38,869 bases of DNA from an uncultured Alphaproteobacteria bacterium (lineage in GTDB: Bacteria; Pseudomonadota; Alphaproteobacteria; HIMB59; GCA-002718135), in the NCBI GenBank assembly GCA_902512325.1, contig CABXIT010000014.1:1-38869 (forward strand), read 5' to 3'. Below, piece after piece: positions 9,489 to 16,221 of the stretch. The position numbers and the translations under genes are program-made. The stretch's first letter is position 1; each line of letters starts with the position of its first letter. A model generated the notes under the pieces. That model was not told where the DNA came from, made no database searches, and worked only from the letters and a program-made list of their open reading frames with translations.

Positions 9489-10601
9489 TTAATCTCCTTT
9501 TTTATAATTTTTTTTCACAAATGGAATTTTCTCAAGTTTAATTTCTTCATATTTATCACGAACATTAACGTATTTTTTTTCAGAAATATTTGAAAGTTTA
9601 TTTATGTAACCAATTCCAATAGATTTTTTTAAAATTGGTGAGTAACATCCACTAGTAATAAATCCTATTTCTTCTTTATTATTATTATGAATAGTCATTT
9701 GATTCCTTAACATGATTTTATTTATTGGACTTAATCCAATTTTTTTTACTGATGAAATTGAACTTAATTCCTGTGATAAAATTTCAGAACCATTTAAATT
9801 ATTATCTTGCAATCTGTTTTTATCTAAAGCCCACGACAAACCTGCTTGTACAGGATTTATATCTTCGTTTATTTCATTTCCATATAAACTTAGACCAGCT
9901 TCTACTCTTAATGAATCACGACAACCTAAACCACATAACATTACTTTATTAATATTAAGAATATCACTAATTAATTTTTCTGCCTTATTATTTGATATTG
10001 ATATCTCAAAACCATCTTCACCAGTATAGCCAGATCTAGAAATAAAAAGATTGCTATCATCATATTGAAGAATTTGAATATTTAAAAAATTCATAGATGC
10101 AGGTAAGTTTAATATCGAACTAATAGAAGAAAAGGATTCAGGTCCTTGTATAGCAATCAAACATCGGTCTTCAAAAATTTTAAAATTTGAAATAGTAGCA
10201 TTAAAAATTTTATTAAGTATTTGTTTTCTTGATGAATTATAAACTATATATATAAATTCATTGTTTTCAAATTTGAATTTTGAAAGCATAATATCGTCGA
10301 CAATTCCAGCAGTAGAATTTAAAATAAATGAATAGTGACATTTGTTTGATATTATTTTTTTTATATTCAGAGGAATATAAGATTCTAAAGCAGAAATATT
10401 TTCTTCGTTAAAAGGAATAAGAATTTGACCCATATGAGAAACATCAAAGACACCAGTATGGTTTCTTACATGTATATGCTCATTTATAATACCTTGCTTA
10501 TAATTAATTGGCATATCATAACCTGCAAATGGTACAAATTTAGCATCATTTTTTTTATGAAAATCTTTTAGATAAATATTTTGTAGAGCTTCTTCAGTCA
10601 A
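9489..10601 (-). CDS. gcvT: Aminomethyltransferase, T-protein of glycine cleavage
   Basis: A 370-residue folate-dependent aminomethyltransferase. The blocks GVFDVSHMGQI (N-terminal, with the folate-site aspartate) and SGYTGEDGFEIS are both present. It releases ammonia from the GcvH-bound intermediate and gives 5,10-methylene-tetrahydrofolate. The start is a TTG at 10601, supported by an AGGAG five bases upstream and by the lack of an in-frame ATG nearby; the leader is the glycine riboswitch. It is the first gene of the gcvT-gcvH-gcvP-rseP-MazG run. Confidence 0.95.
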   Translation of the reverse strand: MTEEALQNIYLKDFHKKNDAKFVPFAGYDMPINYKQGIINEHIHVRNHTGVFDVSHMGQILIPFNEENISALESYIPLNIKKIISNKCHYSFILNSTAGIVDDIMLSKFKFENNEFIYIVYNSSRKQILNKIFNATISNFKIFEDRCLIAIQGPESFSSISSILNLPASMNFLNIQILQYDDSNLFISRSGYTGEDGFEISISNNKAEKLISDILNINKVMLCGLGCRDSLRVEAGLSLYGNEINEDINPVQAGLSWALDKNRLQDNNLNGSEILSQELSSISSVKKIGLSPINKIMLRNQMTIHNNNKEEIGFITSGCYSPILKKSIGIGYINKLSNISEKKYVNVRDKYEEIKLEKIPFVKKNYKKGD

Positions 10602-10606
10602 AATGA

Positions 10607-10611
10607 CTCCT
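10607..10611 (-). promoter_or_regulatory. Shine-Dalgarno that sets the TTG start of gcvT
   Basis: AGGAG on the minus strand, five bases before TTG 10601. It lies only about six bases beyond the last paired bases of the second glycine aptamer, so ligand-dependent folding could plausibly control ribosome access. There is no intrinsic terminator between aptamer and this site, which favours translational rather than transcriptional control. That last step is inference. Confidence 0.7.
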
Positions 10612-10616
10612 GTTAA

Positions 10617-10763
10617 GCCCTCTCTGTATATTTACCTGAGAGTTTTTACTCCTTCGGTAGAGATTAATCTCTTTTCCAGATTTTTTATTCTAACGGTCCT
10701 TTTTGCCTGAGAGTTTCCGGGTCGTTGCTCCTTCGGCTCTGTAGAATTTACAGTATCTCCCGT
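10617..10763 (-). promoter_or_regulatory. Tandem glycine riboswitch (two aptamers)
   Basis: Read on the minus strand, both conserved cores of the glycine riboswitch occur twice. Aptamer 1 runs from GGGAGA (10761) through GCCGAAGGAGCAA and ACTCTCAGGCAAAA to AGGACCG (about 10694). Aptamer 2 runs from CTGGAAAAGAGA through ACCGAAGGAG and ACTCTCAGGTAAA to CAGAGAGG (about 10617). The short linker between them is AT-rich, as is usual. It lies directly upstream of gcvT and is expected to sense glycine and raise expression of the glycine cleavage operon. Glycine-responsive riboswitches before gcvT are known in SAR11 relatives. Boundaries are accurate to a few bases. Confidence 0.95.
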
Positions 10764-10772
10764 TAATGATTA

Positions 10773-10799
10773 TTTATACTTATTGTGCTTTATTTTCAA
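10773..10799 (-). promoter_or_regulatory. Candidate promoter of the gcv riboswitch transcript
   Basis: On the minus strand TTGAAA (10794-10799) and TATAAA (10773-10778) lie in the 36 bases between the deaminase stop and the riboswitch. Transcription would start near 10765, just before the first conserved base of aptamer 1 at 10761. The spacer is 15 bases, two short of ideal, so the call is tentative. Confidence 0.4.
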
Positions 10800-11381
10800 T
10801 TATTTTAGAGGAATATAGCTTGAAATTTTTGCTGATTGATAATTTCTTGATAAATCCCCATAAAGTTTATTAATTTCTTTAATTTTTGTTAATAATTTAT
10901 CGTTTTCTGAATTTTGTAACTCCTTAATATCTTCTATAATTGAATAACTTTCCCAGTAACTGTTATTTTTTGAATATTTACCTTGCTCAATTTTAAAGAC
11001 TTCTTTTAAAATTTTAAGATCATGAGGAATATTAAAAATTGATTCAGTTTCTTTATAATGAAATAAGTAATAGAAATTATCAAAGCCACTCCAAGTAATA
11101 GCAGACAAACATAAAGAACAAGGCTCGTGAGAGGAAATAAATAAATAATCTTTTGGATTTAAATTTCTTAATTTAAAAAAATTTAAAATAGTAGAAATCT
11201 CTCCATGATAAAGTGGGTTCTCTGTTTCGTTGTTAGTACCTGTAACAACTAAACTTAAATCAATTTTTTTTAATACAAAGGCCCCAAATATTTTATTTCC
11301 TTTAGAAACTGATATTTTAGTTTCTGGGATAAGATTATTTAAAAAAATATCTAAAATTTTATTATATTTTTTATATGACAT
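10800..11381 (-). CDS. Zinc-dependent nucleoside/base deaminase-fold protein
   Basis: A 193-residue protein of the cytidine deaminase superfamily. The zinc ligand and proton shuttle are H59 and E61 (YHGEIS), and the second half-site is C88 and C91 in EPCSLC. This H-x-E / P-C-x-x-C pattern is shared by guanine, tRNA-adenosine and dCMP deaminases. The sequence is too diverged for me to name a substrate; the tail after residue 150 is a helical extension. It sits between the structured RNA at 11416-11530 and the glycine riboswitch, same strand, and could be transcribed by read-through past the terminator. No Shine-Dalgarno is obvious. Confidence 0.75.
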   Translation of the reverse strand: MSYKKYNKILDIFLNNLIPETKISVSKGNKIFGAFVLKKIDLSLVVTGTNNETENPLYHGEISTILNFFKLRNLNPKDYLFISSHEPCSLCLSAITWSGFDNFYYLFHYKETESIFNIPHDLKILKEVFKIEQGKYSKNNSYWESYSIIEDIKELQNSENDKLLTKIKEINKLYGDLSRNYQSAKISSYIPLK

Positions 11382-11415
11382 TGATTCATTTTTACTAATA
11401 ATTAGTGTATTTTAC

Positions 11416-11448
11416 AAAAAAAAAGACCCAGCAAGCTAGGTCTTTTTT
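11416..11448 (-). terminator. Strong intrinsic terminator
   Basis: On the minus strand a 10-bp stem, 11439-11448 paired with 11419-11428 (AAAAAAGACC against GGTCTTTTTT), has a 10-base loop and runs into nine consecutive T residues (11424-11416). It would end the structured RNA at 11416-11530. The stem also has Ts on the other strand, but no plus-strand gene ends here. It is the clearest intrinsic terminator in the window. Confidence 0.85.
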
Positions 11449-11530
11449 ATGTATCGTGCATTTCCTCCCGATACAAACTAAATAAAGTTTCCTTTATTTA
11501 ATTTGCTTACTACCTTTGCGTGTAATAAGT
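11416..11530 (-). ncRNA. Candidate structured small RNA with four abutting hairpins
   Basis: On the minus strand four hairpins follow one another with almost no linker. H1 is an 8-bp stem, 11522-11529 with 11506-11513. H2 is a 14-bp stem, 11492-11505 with 11474-11487, closed by a GAAA tetraloop. H3 is a 6-bp stem, 11469-11474 with 11451-11456, and its 12-base loop is GGAGGAAATGCA. H4 is the terminator. H1 and H2 each contain one G-U pair that would be an A-C mismatch on the opposite strand, so the minus strand is the transcribed one. A TTGATA/TAAATT promoter predicts a start at about 11530, exactly where H1 begins. I do not recognise it as SRP, 6S, tmRNA or a known riboswitch. Alternatives are a leader of the deaminase gene or the 3' end of the upstream transporter mRNA. 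Confidence 0.65.
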
Positions 11531-11536
11531 GTTTAT

Positions 11537-11565
11537 AATTTAACCCTAGAAATATTAATTATCAA
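11537..11565 (-). promoter_or_regulatory. Candidate promoter of the structured RNA
   Basis: On the minus strand TTGATA (11560-11565) and TAAATT (11537-11542) are separated by exactly 17 bases. The predicted start, about seven bases on, falls at 11530, the first base before hairpin H1. The -10 matches the consensus at four of six positions only, but the coincidence with the start of the fold supports it. Confidence 0.45.
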
Positions 11566-11624
11566 ATAAAAAAGATTAAATAATAATTTTTATGTGCATA
11601 TGTTTGTTGATAAGTTGTTTAAAA

Positions 11625-12581
11625 TTATCTTATTGGTTTATCTGTAATGATTTTAATACTTAATTGATATTCCCTGTATAGAGTAAAAAAACTAGCAAAT
11701 AATATCAAACAAAGACCAGCAATACCTTTTATTGTTAAATAATCATTCCAAATTAAATAACCAAATAATATAGACCAAATTATTAAACTATATTCATATG
11801 GAGCAATGGTTGAAGGTGATCCTATACGATATGCGCCAAAAATAGCAAAAAATCCAATTACACCGGTAATAGCAATAATTAATAAGATTGAAAAAAAATA
11901 TAAATTAGGAATGTCCCAACTCATAAGAATAAAATTATATTCTGATAATTGATACGGAGTAAATGTTAAATTATTTACAAGAAAATAAATTATAATTGAA
12001 AAAAAAATAGCTGATAAATAAGTATGAATTATTTGTGTAAATAGAGAGTCTTTATCAGATGTTTTTTTTTGAATAACGACTGTTAAAGCATAAAAAAATG
12101 CACAAAAGATTGGGAATAAACTATAAATATTAAAATTTTGAAAATCAGGATCAAGAACTAAGTAAACACCTATAAAACCGATTATAATTGCATTCCATCT
12201 ATAAAGTCCTATATCTTCACCAATAATAAATTTTGAACTTATAGTTACAAAAAAAGGACTAACAAAAAATAAAGTTACTGCCTCAGGTAAAGAAATCTTT
12301 GATAAAGCAAAATAATACAAACTAAAGCCTAGGAAAAAACCTGATACCCTTAAAAAAGTAATCCAAGGGTAATAGGTCTTAAGAGTTAATTTTATATTAT
12401 TAATCATGCAATATATAATAATAACTATAAGTCCAACTAGTGACCTGATTATATAAATAATATAAATATTTATTGAGTCAGATATTAACTTGATCAATGT
12501 ATCTTGAATAGAAAATACAAACATACCTAATATAATCAGTAATATTGCCTTTATATTATTATTATTATCTAGTGACATCAT
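11625..12581 (-). CDS. EamA/DMT-superfamily transporter
   Basis: A 318-residue protein with ten predicted membrane segments arranged as two five-helix EamA repeats; the second begins about residue 150 (SLFPIFCAFFYALTVV). The N-terminus (GMFVFSIQDTLIKL) is characteristic of drug/metabolite transporters of the RhaT type. Such proteins export or import small metabolites across the inner membrane; the substrate is unknown. Two ATGs stand in tandem at the start, and I take the outer one. It is divergent from anmK with only 29 bases between the starts. Its transcript may run through the 11530-11624 gap to the terminator at 11416. Confidence 0.85.
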   Translation of the reverse strand: MMSLDNNNNIKAILLIILGMFVFSIQDTLIKLISDSINIYIIYIIRSLVGLIVIIIYCMINNIKLTLKTYYPWITFLRVSGFFLGFSLYYFALSKISLPEAVTLFFVSPFFVTISSKFIIGEDIGLYRWNAIIIGFIGVYLVLDPDFQNFNIYSLFPIFCAFFYALTVVIQKKTSDKDSLFTQIIHTYLSAIFFSIIIYFLVNNLTFTPYQLSEYNFILMSWDIPNLYFFSILLIIAITGVIGFFAIFGAYRIGSPSTIAPYEYSLIIWSILFGYLIWNDYLTIKGIAGLCLILFASFFTLYREYQLSIKIITDKPIR

Positions 12582-12610
12582 AAATTTATGAATGTTATAG
12601 AGTTTTGTTA

Positions 12611-13705
12611 ATGAAAAAAAAGAAAATATTTAATGTGATTGGTATAATGACGGGTACATCGATGGATGGAATTGATTTTTCTTATATAGCTACAAATGGA
12701 GTTAATAAAATTAAAATACTAAAAGAAAAAAGTTATCAATATTCACTGAATGAACAAATTAAAATAAAAAAAATAAATATTAAAAATAATAGTAAAAAAA
12801 AATTAATAAATTCTCAAGATGTTAAAATATCAAATTTAGTCATAAAATATTTGAAAAAATTTTTTAAGGAATTTAGTATAACAAAAAATGAAGTTGACTA
12901 TATAAGTTTAAGTGGACAAACCATATTACATATTCCAAATAAAAATATTTCATTACAACTAGGTAATCCAAAATTAATATCAAATTTCTTTAAAATACAA
13001 GTAATAAGTAACTTTAGAATTAATGATATTAAAAATGGAGGTCAAGGTGCTCCAATTGGTGCATTTTATCATAAACTTTTAATTAAGAAAATTAATACAA
13101 AAGCTGTAATCATAAATTTAGGTGGAGTAGCAAATTTTTCATTAATATATAAAAAAAATTTTATATCTTCTGATATTGGCCCAGCTAATGCAATATCAGA
13201 TGACTTAATGATGTATTTTTTTAAAAAAAAATATGACAAAGATGGTAAAGTAGCGTCAAAAGGTAATATAAATAAAAAAATTTTAGATTTATTTAAAAAA
13301 GATAAATTTTTTAGAAAAAAATATCCAAAATCTCTAGATAGAAATAACTTTCATTATTTAATTAGAGAATTAAAAAAAATTAAAGTTCATAATGCATTAA
13401 GAACATCTATAAATTTCACAATTTTCTCTATAATGAATTTATTAGACAATAAAATTTGCTCTGATGTTAATGAATTAATATTTACTGGTGGCGGAAGAAA
13501 AAATAAATATTTAATATCACAAATAAAGAAATTGAATCTTCAATTACGAATCTCCTTAATTGATGATTATGGATTAAATGGGGATTTAATTGAGTCGCAA
13601 ATGTTTGGCTATATTGGTATAAGATCTCTTAAAAAATTAATTTTAAGTACACCAAATACAACAGGTGTAAAAAAAAATATTACAGGTGGGAATTTATATA
13701 ATTAG
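12611..13705 (+). CDS. anmK: Anhydro-N-acetylmuramic acid kinase
   Basis: A 364-residue member of the ASKHA kinase fold. The AnmK signature GTSMDGID is at the N-terminus, with LGGVANFS and DIGPANA in the middle and a TGGGRKNKYL block near the C-terminus. It opens and phosphorylates 1,6-anhydroMurNAc to MurNAc-6-phosphate in cell-wall recycling. ATG 12611 is preferred over TTG 12605. The protein is notably rich in Lys, Asn and Ile even for this genome. It overlaps the convergent dehydratase gene by four bases, the two stop codons interlocking. NagZ, which would supply the substrate, is absent from its usual place in this window. Confidence 0.92.
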   Translation: MKKKKIFNVIGIMTGTSMDGIDFSYIATNGVNKIKILKEKSYQYSLNEQIKIKKINIKNNSKKKLINSQDVKISNLVIKYLKKFFKEFSITKNEVDYISLSGQTILHIPNKNISLQLGNPKLISNFFKIQVISNFRINDIKNGGQGAPIGAFYHKLLIKKINTKAVIINLGGVANFSLIYKKNFISSDIGPANAISDDLMMYFFKKKYDKDGKVASKGNINKKILDLFKKDKFFRKKYPKSLDRNNFHYLIRELKKIKVHNALRTSINFTIFSIMNLLDNKICSDVNELIFTGGGRKNKYLISQIKKLNLQLRISLIDDYGLNGDLIESQMFGYIGIRSLKKLILSTPNTTGVKKNITGGNLYN

Positions 13706-14676
13706 CTTTTAACTAATTTATTCCAAGATTGATAATCAATATTAGATCCACATAATATAAGTAAAGTATTTTGACCTCTAAATTTTGAAGAATTTAATTT
13801 TTTTAGAGCAGCAAAACCAGCGACACAAGCTGGTTCTAATAATAGTTTTAGATTAATAAAAGTATATAACATATAATTTATCATTTCTTGATCTGATACA
13901 TTAACCATATGATCAATTACATTTTTAGCAACATTGAAAGAATAAGGCATGTGAAGAGGTGCACTTAAGCTATCTGCTATACTATTTATTTCCACTTTAC
14001 CTAATGGAGCACCTATCTTTAAACTGTCTGTTATTCCTTTAGCTTTATCAGGCTCAACACCAAAAATTTTAATTTCAGGAAAAAACTGTTTAAGTACAGA
14101 GCCAACACCGCTAATCAGACCTCCACCACCAACTGATATGAAGACATTATCTATTTTTGCGTTAATGTTTTTCATTTGATTTATAATTTCTAAACCAAGT
14201 GTAGCTGATCCCTGTAAGGTATTTACTCCATCAAATGGATGAACAAATTTATACCCTTCTTTTTCTGCTCTTTTTACTTCATCAAATGCTTTATTTTTAT
14301 TAGTAAATAAAATATTCGCATTATAATTTTTACACTGAATTACTCTGTAGGGATTTGCAGATTCATAAAGAAAAATTTTATTTTTAAGATTAAAAATATT
14401 TGCAGCATAAGATGCGGCAATAGCGTGATTGCCAGCGCTAACTGCTGTAATTCCATTTTTAAGATCTTTTTTATCAATAGAAAGAATATTATTAATTGCA
14501 CCTCTAACTTTAAAAGATCCACTTTTTTGAAAGCATTCGTATTTTAAATAAACGTTTGTATTTAGATCTTTATCAACAATTTGGTTTGCTTTTATAAGAG
14601 GAGTAAAGTTTATGAATTCTTTAATTTTTTTATATACCTTTTCTACTGATTGTATTGATAATTCTTCTGGTATCAA
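13702..14676 (-). CDS. Threonine/serine dehydratase-like PLP enzyme
   Basis: A 324-residue fold-type II PLP enzyme. The Schiff-base lysine is K56 in KSGSFKVRGA and the phosphate-binding loop is the phrase SVGGGGLISG. It has the catalytic domain only, without the C-terminal ACT-like regulatory domain of biosynthetic IlvA. That fits catabolic threonine ammonia-lyase, serine racemase or hydroxyaspartate dehydratase; these cannot be separated by eye. Its ATG overlaps the stop of the DnaJ/TerB gene (4 bases), making it the last gene of the run that starts with the cold-shock gene. Confidence 0.85.
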   Translation of the reverse strand: MIPEELSIQSVEKVYKKIKEFINFTPLIKANQIVDKDLNTNVYLKYECFQKSGSFKVRGAINNILSIDKKDLKNGITAVSAGNHAIAASYAANIFNLKNKIFLYESANPYRVIQCKNYNANILFTNKNKAFDEVKRAEKEGYKFVHPFDGVNTLQGSATLGLEIINQMKNINAKIDNVFISVGGGGLISGVGSVLKQFFPEIKIFGVEPDKAKGITDSLKIGAPLGKVEINSIADSLSAPLHMPYSFNVAKNVIDHMVNVSDQEMINYMLYTFINLKLLLEPACVAGFAALKKLNSSKFRGQNTLLILCGSNIDYQSWNKLVKS

Positions 14677-15410
14677 GATTTTGCTCTAATTTCTTTGATT
14701 TTATCATAAGCAAGATTAATTGAAGCAAGTTCTTTATTTGATTGTTCGATGAATTCTTTTGGCATACCTTTAGCAATCAAATTATCAGGATGATGTTCTT
14801 TACTTAAATTGATCCATTTTTTTCTAATTTCCTGATCTGTGTCTTTTCTACTAACATCTAAAATTTTATAAGGATCAGAAGTATTATTATTTAAATTTAT
14901 TTGAAATATTCTTTGAAAGGTTTGTTCATCGAATGAAAATGATTGAGAAATTGACCTTAATAAATCAACTTCATTTAAAGATATTTGACCATCTGATGCA
15001 GCAATAAAAAATAAATTATTTAGCATTTCTTCAAGTAATATTTTATTATCTGAAAATACCAATCCTACTTGATCAGCTATTTGTTTATAACCATATACAT
15101 CTTTTTTAGCTTCATTAAAAATTTTCCCTACTTTACTTAATTCAGTTTTTGGTACATTAAATTTTTCCTTAAAAGCTTGAATTTCATCATCTGTAACTTG
15201 CCCATCACTTTTTGCAAGTTTAGCTGCTAAAACAATAAAGCTAATTGTAAAAATTTGTTGTTTTTGTTCTTGAGATATTTGAGAATAATTAAATGTTTTT
15301 TGCTTTTTGCGATCAAATGCACTACCAGCCATTACACCTAGTATAGCTCCTATAGGCCCACCTAATGCAAACCCTGCAGCGCCTCCAAGTAATCTTCCCC
15401 AAATACTCAT
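14673..15410 (-). CDS. DjlA-like co-chaperone: TerB domain plus C-terminal J domain
   Basis: A 245-residue protein in three parts. A short glycine-rich hydrophobic N-terminus (about residues 5-30) may be a membrane anchor. A TerB-like helical domain covers about 45-160, with the acidic phrases KSDGQVTDDEIQAF and ASDGQISLNEVD. A J domain at about 180-245 has the essential HPD in KEHHPDN. The J domain should stimulate a DnaK ATPase at the membrane. The layout matches DjlA. It overlaps the upstream EF-hand gene and the downstream dehydratase gene by four bases each. Confidence 0.9.
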   Translation of the reverse strand: MSIWGRLLGGAAGFALGGPIGAILGVMAGSAFDRKKQKTFNYSQISQEQKQQIFTISFIVLAAKLAKSDGQVTDDEIQAFKEKFNVPKTELSKVGKIFNEAKKDVYGYKQIADQVGLVFSDNKILLEEMLNNLFFIAASDGQISLNEVDLLRSISQSFSFDEQTFQRIFQINLNNNTSDPYKILDVSRKDTDQEIRKKWINLSKEHHPDNLIAKGMPKEFIEQSNKELASINLAYDKIKEIRAKS

Positions 15411-15652
15411 TTCAAAATGTTAATTATTGCTTTTAACTCTTCTAATTCTAATAAAGAAATTTTATTATCTTTATTAATATCAATTAATTGAAAAAATATA
15501 CCTGCTGATTGATTAATTTCATCAATAGAGACAAATCCATCATTATTTAAATCAATAATTTTAAAATAAGAAATTTCTTCTTGAGATAATTCTGAAGCAT
15601 TGACCGAAGTGAATATAATAAAAAAAGATATAATTAATTTTATCCAAACCAT
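15407..15652 (-). CDS. Small secreted or membrane-anchored EF-hand protein
   Basis: An 81-residue protein. Residues 1-19 form a signal peptide or anchor (short hydrophobic stretch ending SVNA-S). Two EF-hand loops follow: D34 to E45 (DLNNDGFVSIDE) and D58 to E69 (DINKDNKISLLE). Both keep acidic or amide residues at loop positions 1, 3 and 5 and a Glu at 12, so calcium binding is likely; loop 2 has Asn for the usual Gly at position 6. The gene overlaps its upstream neighbour by 13 bases and its downstream neighbour by four. Its partner is unknown. Confidence 0.8.
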   Translation of the reverse strand: MVWIKLIISFFIIFTSVNASELSQEEISYFKIIDLNNDGFVSIDEINQSAGIFFQLIDINKDNKISLLELEELKAIINILK

Positions 15653-15861
15653 CTATACATACCTATAATTCCTGCACTAGCATAGAATATTTGTAATAAT
15701 AATATACCCTTATACTTTAGTTTATATGCCCACATTCCAATCAAAAGTGCAGATATAAACAATAAACTAAAGCCCAGGAACTCTAAACCAATGTTTAGAG
15801 CAACAAATAAAGAGTATAAAATGGCTGTAATTACTCCAGCCCATTCTAAAATTTTAATCAA
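15640..15861 (-). CDS. Small hydrophobic membrane protein
   Basis: A 73-residue protein with two to three membrane segments and a C-terminus ending IIGMYRWFG. I do not know a function. The layout (hydrophobic helices, aromatic-Gly tail, YASAGIIG) loosely recalls single repeats of PnuC-like vitamin transporters, but it is far too short to be one. It starts nine bases after the cold-shock gene stop and overlaps the EF-hand gene, so it is part of the same transcription unit. Confidence 0.65.
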   Translation of the reverse strand: MIKILEWAGVITAILYSLFVALNIGLEFLGFSLLFISALLIGMWAYKLKYKGILLLQIFYASAGIIGMYRWFG

Positions 15862-15870
15862 ATAAATTTA

Positions 15871-16074
15871 TTATACTTTTTTAACGTTAGTTGCGTTTTC
15901 TTTTCCTCTGTTTTCACCAATTTCAAATGAAACAGCTTCACCTTCTTGTAACTGTTCAATTCCAGCTTCTTCTAGTGCAGAAATATGTAAAAAAACATCT
16001 TTTCCTCCTGCATCATTTTCAATAAATCCATATCCTTTGGTTGGATTAAACCATTTAATTTTACCTGTAGCCAT
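15871..16074 (-). CDS. cspA: Cold-shock domain protein (CspA family)
   Basis: A 67-residue single cold-shock domain. RNP1 is KGYGFI at residues 13-18 and RNP2 is VFLHIS at 27-32. It binds single-stranded RNA and DNA and melts RNA structure. A good AGGAG (16080-16084) precedes ATG 16074. The 147-base gap upstream is one of the longest in the window and would hold its promoter and leader, shared with the divergent rlmJ; I see no hairpin in it. Four more genes follow at gaps of nine bases or less. Confidence 0.95.
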   Translation of the reverse strand: MATGKIKWFNPTKGYGFIENDAGGKDVFLHISALEEAGIEQLQEGEAVSFEIGENRGKENATNVKKV

Positions 16075-16221
16075 GTAATCTCCTTTTTATATATGTATGG
16101 GGTTTTTTAAGATTTGTATTTTAAGTAATAAATATAAGTATAAATCTCGTCGGTAATTAATTAATATTGTAACTAACAATAATTAAACTAATTGCAAGTA
16201 ATAATATAAAAGAGTTTTCAA

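Noticed and set aside
9712..10029. 105-codon open frame antisense to gcvT
   Set aside because: gcvT is unambiguous on the other strand, and the antisense product resembles nothing known.
11449..11530. Plus-strand reading of the structured region, with an anti-SD-like TTTCCTCC loop recalling alphaproteobacterial sRNAs
   Set aside because: On the plus strand two stem pairs become A-C mismatches, the GAAA tetraloop is lost, and no terminator follows. The minus strand has all of these features.
16075..16221. RNA thermosensor or structured leader before the cold-shock gene
   Set aside because: The 147-base gap is AT-rich with an AGGAG near the start, but no stable stem or known cold-box element could be identified.
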